Shown here piece by piece: positions 1 through 5,215 of a stretch of DNA of 5,215 nucleotides. Every line of letters begins with the position of its first letter. Position 1 is the first letter of the stretch. The position numbers were made by a program, and so were the translations under genes. The notes beneath the pieces are model-generated. The model saw only the letters and a program-made list of their open reading frames with translations, was not told the origin of the DNA and made no database searches. The DNA comes from JBICHM01 sp043101835 (GTDB taxonomy: Bacteria > Planctomycetota > Phycisphaerae > Phycisphaerales > UBA1924), in the NCBI GenBank assembly GCA_043101835.1, contig JBICHM010000253.1, positions 1 to 5,215 on the forward strand. The letters run 5' to 3'.

Positions 1-17
1 GTGTGCTCTTCCGATCT
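1..17. other. Illumina adapter remnant (not genomic)
   Basis: The bases GTGTGCTCTTCCGATCT are identical to the last 17 bases of the standard Illumina TruSeq index (read 2) adapter. They lie exactly at the window edge, as an untrimmed adapter on a terminal read would. The GTG at base 1 therefore is not a start codon, and the first five to six residues read in this frame (CSSDL-like) are artificial. Genomic sequence starts at about base 18. Confidence 0.93.
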
Positions 18-747
18 GTCGACGGTCGGGAAGGACTTCGCGCGTCCTGGCGTCGTGCACCGGCTCGACCGCGACACCAGCGGCGTCATCGTGTTCGCCA
101 AGAGCGACGAGGCGCACTGGAAGCTCGCCACGCAGTTCGAGAAGCGCACCGTGGACAAGCGGTACCTCGCGCTTGTGGAGGGCGACGTGGAGCCGCGCGC
201 GGATCTCATCGATCTCCCGATCGGTCCGCATCCGTCGCGCGAGAAGGGGTACCGCGAGAAGTACGTGGTGCGCCACGACGAACTCGGTAAGCCGAGCGTG
301 ACGATCTACCGCGTCGTCGAAGCGTTCGAGGGCTACTGCCTCGTCGAGGTCGAGTTGAAGACCGGACGCACGCACCAGATCCGCGTGCACATGACGCACC
401 GTGGCTGGCCGCTGGTCGGCGATGACATGTACGGCGGGAAGCGCATCGCGCCGAAGGACCTCGGTGCGGGCGAGGAGCTCCTCTCCGCGTCGCCGGACCC
501 CTGGGAGCAGCCGGGGCTTCTTATGGGGCGCCAGGCGCTGCACGCGGCGACGCTCACCTTCCGCCACCCGATCACGGGTGAGACCATGGTGATGCAGGCG
601 CCGGTTCCGGCGGATTTCCTGCGCACCGTGAACGCGATGCGCCGGGTCCGGCCCGGAGAAGGGCGCATCGCGATGGACGCGGCGACGCTCGACCTCGATG
701 TCGTCGTGCCGCACGACCCGGCGCCGCACGACCCGACTAAGGGGTAG
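18..747 (+). CDS. RluA-family RNA pseudouridine synthase, 5' end missing
   Basis: This enzyme converts specific uridines to pseudouridine in rRNA or tRNA in the cytoplasm. Numbering residues from base 1, the family signature HRLDRDTSG lies at 20-28, with the catalytic Asp23 (codon 67-69) in RLD. Further RluA/RluC/RluD-type motifs follow: KTGRTHQIRVHM at 120-131, WPLVGDDMYGG at 136-146 and RQALHA at 177-182. The start, any S4 RNA-binding domain and the first part of the catalytic domain are missing because the contig ends here, in adapter sequence. By comparison with E. coli RluD (catalytic Asp139), roughly 100 residues or more are lost. A tail of about 35 residues after the conserved domain ends in PHDPAPHDP, encoded by a 15-bp tandem repeat. 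The target uridine cannot be told, so no symbol is given. The lipoprotein gene starts 10 bases after the TAG stop, so the two may share a transcript. Confidence 0.93.
706..735 (+). repeat. 15-bp in-frame tandem repeat
   Basis: Bases 706-720 (gtgccgcacgacccg) and 721-735 (gcgccgcacgacccg) are two adjacent copies differing at one base. A 13-base core is identical at 708-720 and 723-735. The period is five codons, giving VPHDP-APHDP near the C-terminus of the pseudouridine synthase, just before its stop. It looks like a small slippage duplication in a non-conserved tail. Confidence 0.85.
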
Positions 748-757
748 GCTTCGGGGC

Positions 758-2020
758 ATGGCGATCCGCAGCACGAGTCTGGTCGCGGCCTTCGTGGCCG
801 GCGCGCTGCTGGCCGGCTGCTCGGGGGCTCGCGCACCGGGCGGGGCGTCGCTCGCGGGCGGTCTGCTGGTGACGCTCGAGGATGCCGATGCGCCGCCGAC
901 GGTCTTCCTTGATGGGTCGCTGGATGGGCGAGAGTTGTTCTCGAGCGACACGATGACGGTGATCCGGCTGCCCCTGCCCGACGCCGCGCCGGGGTCGCCG
1001 GCGGTCAGCGAGTACGCGCAGGCGCTTGTCCCGAGTTCGATTGTGGGCTCGCCGATGTCGCTGGCGGTGTCGCCGGACGGCGCGTGGGCGGCGGTGGCGT
1101 CGGCGCGGGCTGGCGCGCTCGACATCCACGAGCGTCTCGACGACCTCGCGCCGATGTCGCGGATCACGCTTCTCGATCTGCAGGCCTGGCCCCCTCGCGC
1201 GACGGATGTGACAACGGTGTGCGCCGAGCCCGGGAGCGTGGCGGCGCACCCGGACGGGGGGCGCCTCTGCGCCGTCAGCCCGAGCGCGGGCGAACTCGTG
1301 CTCATCGGCGTCAGCGCCGGGCGTTTCCGTGAGGTCGTCCGCATCCCGCTGGCGCCGGTGCTCGGCGTCGACCACGCGCCGCGGAGCGCCCACTGGTCTC
1401 CCGACGGGCGCACGATCGCGATCTGTCTCGGCCCGGGCGGCGTGGCGTTCGTGGAGGTCGATACGACCGAGCTGCAGCGCCCGGTCGTGCGCATCGTCGC
1501 CCCGCCCACTCCAGCCGGGCGCTTTGTGCGCACCGGCGCGTGGACGCCGGGCGGGGAGGCGTTCCTCGCGCTCGACACCGGGTGGATTGACGCCGAGCGC
1601 GGGCGCATGGCGATCGAGAACACTGGCGGTGCGCACCTCGTCCGCCCCGGGGAAGGCGTCGTCGCGAGCGCCACGCTCGAGGGGAACCCGCACGCGATCG
1701 CAGTGCATCCGGACGGATCGCGCGCGGTCGTCACCGGCCTTGCGAAGGCGGATCCGGCCGAGCCCGAGGCGGCGCTGCGCCGCGGCGGCACGCTGTCGCT
1801 CCTGCGCGTCGGCGGATCGTCGCTCGATGTCGCGCATCGGACGCGCTGCGGCTCTCTGCCGATGGACGTTTCGTTCGACGGCGCCGGCGCCAACGTGCTC
1901 ATCGCCGATTTCGCGACCGGGCGCGTCGAAGTATTCGGCGTCGGGCGTTCGCGCCTGCGCTTCACGGGCACGCGCATCGAGACCAACTACGGCGTGCACC
2001 AGGTGCGCGTCACGCCGTAG
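758..2020 (+). CDS. Predicted lipoprotein with beta-propeller-like repeats, function unknown
   Basis: A 420-residue exported protein. The ATG at 758 is chosen because it gives a standard lipoprotein signal: Arg4, a hydrophobic stretch at 8-19, and lipobox LAGC with predicted lipidated Cys21. An upstream ATG at 698 would add 20 Arg/Thr-rich residues and bury the signal. Ser22 at +2 would favour the outer membrane under the E. coli Lol rule, if that applies here. The mature part repeats a short motif typical of YncE/lactonase-like or WD40-like propeller blades: VSPDG at 104-108, HPDG at 164-167, WSPDG at 213-217, WTPGG at 262-266, VHPDG at 316-320 and VSFDG at 371-375, each followed by a beta-type hydrophobic run. 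Five to seven blades would fit the length. No catalytic residues are recognised; binding or scaffolding is possible. There is no strong ribosome site, only weak G-rich sequence overlapping the stop of the gene before. The 3' end overlaps the convergent CYTH gene by 11 bases. Confidence 0.82.
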   Translation: MAIRSTSLVAAFVAGALLAGCSGARAPGGASLAGGLLVTLEDADAPPTVFLDGSLDGRELFSSDTMTVIRLPLPDAAPGSPAVSEYAQALVPSSIVGSPMSLAVSPDGAWAAVASARAGALDIHERLDDLAPMSRITLLDLQAWPPRATDVTTVCAEPGSVAAHPDGGRLCAVSPSAGELVLIGVSAGRFREVVRIPLAPVLGVDHAPRSAHWSPDGRTIAICLGPGGVAFVEVDTTELQRPVVRIVAPPTPAGRFVRTGAWTPGGEAFLALDTGWIDAERGRMAIENTGGAHLVRPGEGVVASATLEGNPHAIAVHPDGSRAVVTGLAKADPAEPEAALRRGGTLSLLRVGGSSLDVAHRTRCGSLPMDVSFDGAGANVLIADFATGRVEVFGVGRSRLRFTGTRIETNYGVHQVRVTP

Positions 2021-2027
2021 GACGCGC
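2005..2027. terminator. Inverted repeat in the convergent overlap, possible bidirectional terminator
   Basis: GCGCGTC at 2005-2011 and GACGCGC at 2021-2027 form a perfect 7-bp stem (six of seven pairs G-C) around a 9-base loop. The loop holds the TAG stop of the lipoprotein gene, and the TGA stop of the facing CYTH gene lies at the stem-loop junction. The hairpin forms on both strands. No T-run follows on either side, so it is not a standard intrinsic terminator, and GC-rich DNA makes such stems by chance. Confidence 0.3.
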
Positions 2028-2540
2028 CGCGAGCAGGTCAGCATAGGCCACCGGCACGATCTCGCCGAGGACTGGCGCGAGGGCCGCGAGCAGCCGGTCG
2101 ACCGACGCGCGGCAGTTTTCCGGCGGATGTCCCTCGCCAACGACCGCCTCGAGTTCGAGGAAGTCGCCGAGGCCATCAACGTGGTCGATGTGGATGCGCA
2201 CATTGTCGAGCAGCCAGAGCTCGCGCCGCTTGCGGACGGTTCCGATGGGCGGGCCAAGTCCATCGAATCGAGTCTGCGCTTCGGTGTCGGTCAGCAGCTC
2301 GTAGCGGCTGGCGCGGGCGGTCGCGTCGTCGCTGCGGCTGTAGAGAATCCACTCGGCGGGGCGCCCGACCGTCGCGCGCCGCTTCAGGCGCAGATCGGGA
2401 TGGGCATAGAAGACAGCCTCCTGCTCGAGCAGGCCGGCGTGGGCGGCGCCGAGGCCGCGCGCGACGCGCCGTGCGCCGTCGGGATCGCGGAGGCGCAGCT
2501 TGCATTCGATGTTGGCGCGGGGCAGGTCGGGCGCGGGCAT
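2010..2540 (-). CDS. CYTH-domain protein (triphosphate tunnel metalloenzyme-like), divergent copy
   Basis: A 176-residue protein that is essentially one CYTH domain, the fold shared by class IV adenylate cyclases, thiamine-triphosphatases and inorganic triphosphatases. The strand-1 motif is NIECK at 10-14, matching the ExExK position in its N-x-E-x-K form. Basic residues likely to line the tunnel follow: RLKRR at 51-55, Arg69, VRKRREL at 102-108 and Arg115. The hallmark VDGLGDFLELE at 121-131 supplies acidic Glu129 and Glu131, expected metal ligands. It starts 16 bases after the stop of a paralogue, so the two are probably co-transcribed, though no clear ribosome site precedes the ATG. Compared with the paralogue it lacks the DTYF motif (AVFY at 42-45) and the Gly and Glu around RLK. 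It is probably a soluble enzyme or a triphosphate-binding protein; the substrate is unknown and cyclase activity should not be assumed. The gene overlaps the convergent lipoprotein gene by 11 bases. Confidence 0.85.
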   Translation of the reverse strand: MPAPDLPRANIECKLRLRDPDGARRVARGLGAAHAGLLEQEAVFYAHPDLRLKRRATVGRPAEWILYSRSDDATARASRYELLTDTEAQTRFDGLGPPIGTVRKRRELWLLDNVRIHIDHVDGLGDFLELEAVVGEGHPPENCRASVDRLLAALAPVLGEIVPVAYADLLAARPTA

Positions 2541-2556
2541 CGCCCGAGGGTAGCCG

Positions 2557-3090
2557 TCAGCCCGCGGCGCGGGGCTGGTCGTGCTCGGCTTCCATTGCGA
2601 GCAGTTCGGCGTAGCCGGTCGAGAGGGGCTCGCCGAGGATCGGCGCGAACTTCGGACGCAGGGACGCTATCGCGTCCTGGCAGCGGCTCAGCTCGCGGTC
2701 GCGGCTGACGAGCGTCTCGAACTCGAGGAACCAGCCGAGGCCATCGACCTCATCGAGATTGATGCGCACCCAGTCTTTCAGCCAGATCTCGCGTGTGCGG
2801 CGCACGACGATCCAGACCGGCAGGGGCGCCGCGCCGAAACGCTCGCGCGCCTGCTGCTCCGAATAGATCGTGAAGTGCGAGAGCTTGGGCTTCGTTCGGT
2901 CGGGCCGGTGGTAGAAGACCCACTCGACCGGATCGCCCGCGGCTTCGCGCTTCTTCAGCCGGCCGTTGGCGACGCGGAAGTAGGTGTCCACGCTCGACTG
3001 ACGCCCCACCTGCACCGCCCCGAGGCGACGGCACACCGCGCGGGCGATCTCCGGGTCGCGCAACTCGGCTTTGAACTCCAGCGACTGCAT
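2557..3090 (-). CDS. CYTH-domain protein (triphosphate tunnel metalloenzyme-like)
   Basis: A 177-residue single CYTH domain. The strand-1 motif SLEFK at 3-7 keeps the second Glu and the Lys of ExExK. DTYF is at 35-38, GRLKKRE at 43-49, Arg62, VVRRTREIW at 95-103, Arg109, and VDGLGWFLEFE at 115-125 with acidic Glu123 and Glu125. These are the usual basic and metal-binding positions of the tunnel fold, and this copy is closer to the family consensus than its downstream neighbour. The ATG at 3090 is preferred because it places the domain right at the N-terminus, as in the paralogue, and has a GGAG/GAGAG sequence 10-13 bases upstream. In-frame ATGs at 3162 and 3156 would add a 24- or 22-residue Arg-rich leader with no family counterpart. 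It lies 117 bases downstream of ligA and 16 bases upstream of the second CYTH gene. The family includes triphosphatases and class IV adenylate cyclases; which applies here cannot be told. Confidence 0.87.
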   Translation of the reverse strand: MQSLEFKAELRDPEIARAVCRRLGAVQVGRQSSVDTYFRVANGRLKKREAAGDPVEWVFYHRPDRTKPKLSHFTIYSEQQARERFGAAPLPVWIVVRRTREIWLKDWVRINLDEVDGLGWFLEFETLVSRDRELSRCQDAIASLRPKFAPILGEPLSTGYAELLAMEAEHDQPRAAG

Positions 3091-3207
3091 CGGGCGAGCG
3101 TCTCTCCGGGCGCGTCCGAGAACCCGTCTCGCGACGCGCGGCGAACGCCCAGTCATCGGCACGATCGGACCCCGGGATGACCCCCGACCCCTGCTTCGGG
3201 CGCCGGA
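3091..3207 (-). other. Gap between ligA and the first CYTH gene
   Basis: These 117 bases are the longest non-coding stretch in the window. Apart from the ribosome-site candidate, nothing clear is present: no convincing -10/-35 pair and no hairpin followed by T residues. Transcription from ligA may therefore read through, but a GC-rich promoter that cannot be recognised by eye is not excluded. Confidence 0.5.
3101..3107 (-). promoter_or_regulatory. Probable ribosome binding site of the first CYTH gene
   Basis: On the minus strand this reads GGAGAGA, with GAGAG ending 10 bases and GGAG ending 13 bases before the ATG at 3090. It is the best Shine-Dalgarno-like match near the candidate starts and supports 3090 over the in-frame ATGs further upstream. 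Confidence 0.45.
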
Positions 3208-5215
3208 TCAGTCGGCGGGCAGGCGCTGCAGCAGCGTCGCCTCGTCCCAGACCTCGACGCCGAGTTTGTTTGCCTTGTCGAGCTTGGACCCTGCGCTCTC
3301 ACCGGCGATGACCAGGTCGGTCTTCTTCGAGACCGAGCCGGTGACCTTGGCGCCGAGGGCCTCGAGTCGATCGGTGAGGTCCGGGCGTGTGAAGGCCTCG
3401 AGCGTGCCGGTGAGGACGATTGTCATGCCGGCGAAGGGGCTGTCGGCGGGGGCGTCGCCCGGCTCGCGATACTCGCGCGAGGTGAGATCGACCTTCGCCT
3501 TCTTCAGGGAGGCGAGCGTCTGTCGGCCGGCGTCGGATTCGAGCCACTGGTGCAGCACCGCGGCGCGGACGGGGCCGAAGCCCTCGATCTGCTCCAACTC
3601 CTCGCGCGTCGCCTTGCGCAGCGCATCGGCGTCTTCGAACCGCTCGGCGAGCAGTTTCGCGTTGGCGCCGCCGATGTGGCGAATGCCGAGGCCGCTGAGC
3701 ACGCGTGCGAGCCCGCGCCCTTTCGCCTCCTCGACGCCGGCGAGGATGTTCTCGAGCTTCTTCTCGCCCATGCGGTCGAGTTCGAGCAGCGCGTCGCGGT
3801 GCTGCTTGAGTTCGAAGATGTCGGCGAAGCGTGCGAGTGGGACCTCGGACTCCTCGCGGATCTGGTCGATCGTCTTTTCGCTGAGGCCCTCGATGTCCAT
3901 CTGGCGCCGCCCGGTGAACCAGATGAGCTTCTCGCGGATCTGCGCGGGGCATTCCGGGTTGATGCAACGCCGGCCGGTCTCCTGCTCGCTCTCGAACTCG
4001 CCGGCTTCTTCGAGTTCGGCGGGTTCGACCTCCACGGGGCCGCCACAACCTGGATGCGGACAGAATCTTGGGGCATCGATCTCTCTGGCGCTCTTTGGTC
4101 GCTTCGGCAGCACCGGCTCAATGACCTGCGGGATGATCTCGCCGGCCTTCTCCACGACGACGGTGTCGCCGACGCGGATGTCCTTGCGCCGGATCTCGCC
4201 GAAGTTGTGCAGCGTCGCGTGGCGCACGGTGGTGCCGGCGAGGAGCACCGGCTGCATGACGGCGCGGGGGGTGATGCGTCCGGTCTTGCCGACCTGGTAG
4301 TCGACGCTTTCGAGCACGGTTTCCTTGCGCTCCGCGGGGTACTTGTAGGCGATGAAGCCGCGCGGGCTCTTGGCGGTCGTGCCGAGGCGGTCGAGGAGCT
4401 CGTAGTCGTCCACGCGCACGACCATGCCGTCGATGGGGTGGGGGGCGTCGTGGCGCTTCGCATCGAAGTCGTCGATGGCCTCGAGGATCTCATCCACCGT
4501 GTTGCAGACCCGCCAGCCCTCGTTGACGGGCATGCCGTACTGCTTGAGCGCGGCGAGCAGGTCGCTGTAGCAGGCGAAGGCGTCGTTCGGGGCGATCTCG
4601 CCCCTGCCGTGGGCGACGAAGGCGACGCCGCGCTCGCCGACGAGCCTGGGCTGGTGCTGCTTGAGCGTGCCCGCGCAGGCGTTGCGGGGGTTCATGAAGG
4701 GCTCTTCGCCCCGCTCTTCGCGCTCGGCGTTGATGCGTTCGAAGGCCTTCCAGGGGAAGAAGGCCTCGCCGCGGACTTCCAGCACCTCCGGCGCGGTCCG
4801 CCCCGTCTCGTCGAGCACGAGCGGGATGGCGCGGATGGCGCGCGCGTTGGCGGTGATGTCGTCGCCCTGGGCGCCGTCGCCGCGCGTGAGCACCTGCGTG
4901 AGCCGGCCGCGCTCATAGCGCACGCTCAGCGCGACGCCGTCGATCTTGGGGTCGGCGACGCAACCGACGCCTTTCGAGCCGAAGAGGTCTTCGCCCTCTT
5001 CCTCGCCGAGTTCCTTCGCGATGCGCTTCGCCCAGGCGCGCACCTCGTCGGCGGAGTAGGTGTTGTCGATCGAGAGCATCGGCACAGCGTGGCGCTTCGT
5101 CTCGAAGCCGCTGACGGGCTGGTCGCCGATGCGGTGCGTCGGGCTGTCGGGGTCGTCGAGGTCGGGGTGCGCCTGCTCGAGCGCCCGGAGCTCCTCGAGG
5201 AGCTCGTCGTATTCC
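3208..5215 (-). CDS. ligA: NAD+-dependent DNA ligase LigA, N-terminus cut by window edge
   Basis: LigA seals nicks in duplex DNA using NAD+, in replication and repair. In all, 668 residues are visible; the frame is open to the right edge, where EYDELL aligns with E. coli LigA from about residue 34, so only some 30 residues are missing. The GTG at 5085 is internal (codon 44). Counting from the edge: Tyr2/Asp3 of the NMN-binding domain Ia; AVPMLSIDNTYS at 43-54; nucleotidyltransferase motif KIDG with catalytic Lys90 (codon 4945-4947); TRGDG at 110-114; EVRGE at 146-150; NPRNACAGTLKQ at 175-186; HPIDGMVVRV at 259-268; AYKYP at 289-293. Then come the OB fold (ATLHN at 333-337, EKAGEIIPQ at 355-363), a four-Cys zinc finger at 385-422, helix-hairpin-helix repeats to about 585, and a BRCT domain at 591-668. 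All domains are present and it should be active. Two oddities: the residue two before the catalytic Lys is Asp, usually Glu, and the zinc finger has an enlarged acidic loop. Confidence 0.98.
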   Translation of the reverse strand, partial: EYDELLEELRALEQAHPDLDDPDSPTHRIGDQPVSGFETKRHAVPMLSIDNTYSADEVRAWAKRIAKELGEEEGEDLFGSKGVGCVADPKIDGVALSVRYERGRLTQVLTRGDGAQGDDITANARAIRAIPLVLDETGRTAPEVLEVRGEAFFPWKAFERINAEREERGEEPFMNPRNACAGTLKQHQPRLVGERGVAFVAHGRGEIAPNDAFACYSDLLAALKQYGMPVNEGWRVCNTVDEILEAIDDFDAKRHDAPHPIDGMVVRVDDYELLDRLGTTAKSPRGFIAYKYPAERKETVLESVDYQVGKTGRITPRAVMQPVLLAGTTVRHATLHNFGEIRRKDIRVGDTVVVEKAGEIIPQVIEPVLPKRPKSAREIDAPRFCPHPGCGGPVEVEPAELEEAGEFESEQETGRRCINPECPAQIREKLIWFTGRRQMDIEGLSEKTIDQIREESEVPLARFADIFELKQHRDALLELDRMGEKKLENILAGVEEAKGRGLARVLSGLGIRHIGGANAKLLAERFEDADALRKATREELEQIEGFGPVRAAVLHQWLESDAGRQTLASLKKAKVDLTSREYREPGDAPADSPFAGMTIVLTGTLEAFTRPDLTDRLEALGAKVTGSVSKKTDLVIAGESAGSKLDKANKLGVEVWDEATLLQRLPAD
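3949..4062 (-). other. LigA zinc-finger segment with enlarged acidic loop
   Basis: The four zinc-binding Cys follow the pattern C-x4-C-x26-C-x4-C: CPHPGC, then CINPEC. E. coli LigA has C-x2-C-x14-C-x5-C (Cys408, 411, 426, 432). The first knuckle is thus two residues longer and the loop about twelve residues longer. The loop (bases 3967-4044) is rich in Glu. The reading frame is continuous and joins normal LigA sequence on both sides. Confidence 0.8.

Noticed and set aside
1..747. A complete gene starting at the GTG at base 1
   Set aside because: The GTG belongs to adapter sequence, and the protein begins just before the HRLD motif, far inside a normal RluA-family domain.
698..757. An upstream ATG at 698 as start of the lipoprotein
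   Set aside because: It would overlap the preceding gene and add 20 Arg/Thr-rich residues before a standard lipoprotein signal that begins at the ATG at 758.
737..2263. A 508-codon open frame on the minus strand
   Set aside because: It is Arg/Ala-rich with no recognisable domain and runs antisense to the lipoprotein gene; long stop-free antisense frames are expected at this GC content.
1329..2708. A 459-codon open frame on the plus strand
   Set aside because: It is a frame-shifted shadow of the lipoprotein gene that runs on antisense to both CYTH genes, with Arg/Ser/Ala-rich low-complexity content.
3091..3162. An N-terminal extension of the first CYTH protein from the ATG at 3162
   Set aside because: The 24 extra residues are Arg-rich with no family counterpart, and the ATG at 3090 has a better ribosome site and places the domain at the N-terminus as in the paralogue.
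2581..3180. A plus-strand open frame opposite the first CYTH gene
   Set aside because: It is an antisense shadow; the minus strand gives a clear CYTH domain over the same bases.
3183..3200. A hairpin after the ligA stop as a terminator
   Set aside because: The stem (CCCGA with TCGGG) has only five pairs and an 8-base loop, with no T-run; such stems are common by chance in this GC-rich DNA.
3071..4300. A 409-codon Ser-rich open frame on the plus strand
   Set aside because: It lies antisense to ligA, whose motifs are unmistakable, and its composition is what reversed GC-rich codons produce.
5083..5085. The GTG at 5085 as start of LigA
   Set aside because: The frame stays open upstream to the window edge and encodes conserved LigA domain Ia sequence (EYDELL, HPDL, DSPTHRIG), so this Val is internal.

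Overview
This is a high-GC bacterial window, dense with genes and with almost no intergenic DNA. It looks like one end of a metagenomic short-read contig, because bases 1-17 match the 3' end of an Illumina index adapter exactly and are not genomic. The ligase sequence (for example HPIDGMVVRVDD, GTTVRHATLHN and EKAGEIIPQ) and the paired CYTH proteins suggest a planctomycete, perhaps of the Phycisphaerae. That assignment is an impression from protein style, not a test.

Layout. On the + strand there is the 3' part of an RluA-family pseudouridine synthase gene (from the left edge to 747). Ten bases later comes a complete gene for a predicted lipoprotein with beta-propeller-like repeats (758-2020). 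On the - strand, reading right to left, there is a nearly complete NAD+-dependent DNA ligase gene, ligA (right edge to 3208). It is followed by two tandem paralogous CYTH-domain (triphosphate tunnel metalloenzyme-like) genes at 3090-2557 and 2540-2010. The two gene groups converge, and the last CYTH gene and the lipoprotein gene overlap tail to tail by 11 bases. A perfect 7-bp inverted repeat sits on that overlap.

Function. The window is mostly housekeeping: RNA modification, DNA joining in replication and repair, and an envelope lipoprotein of unknown role. The CYTH pair is the least understood part. The two proteins align by eye with a single one-residue gap and about 37% identity, and they probably bind a triphosphate-containing or polyphosphate ligand. 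Their substrate cannot be read from the sequence, and an 'adenylate cyclase' label would be over-annotation. The order ligA-CYTH-CYTH on one strand suggests, but does not prove, co-transcription.

I see no mobile element, CRISPR array, tRNA, rRNA or defence system, and no gene-free stretch over 300 bases. No clearly new system is visible. The points most worth checking are the adapter, the tandem CYTH pair and its neighbourhood, and the unusual zinc finger of LigA.
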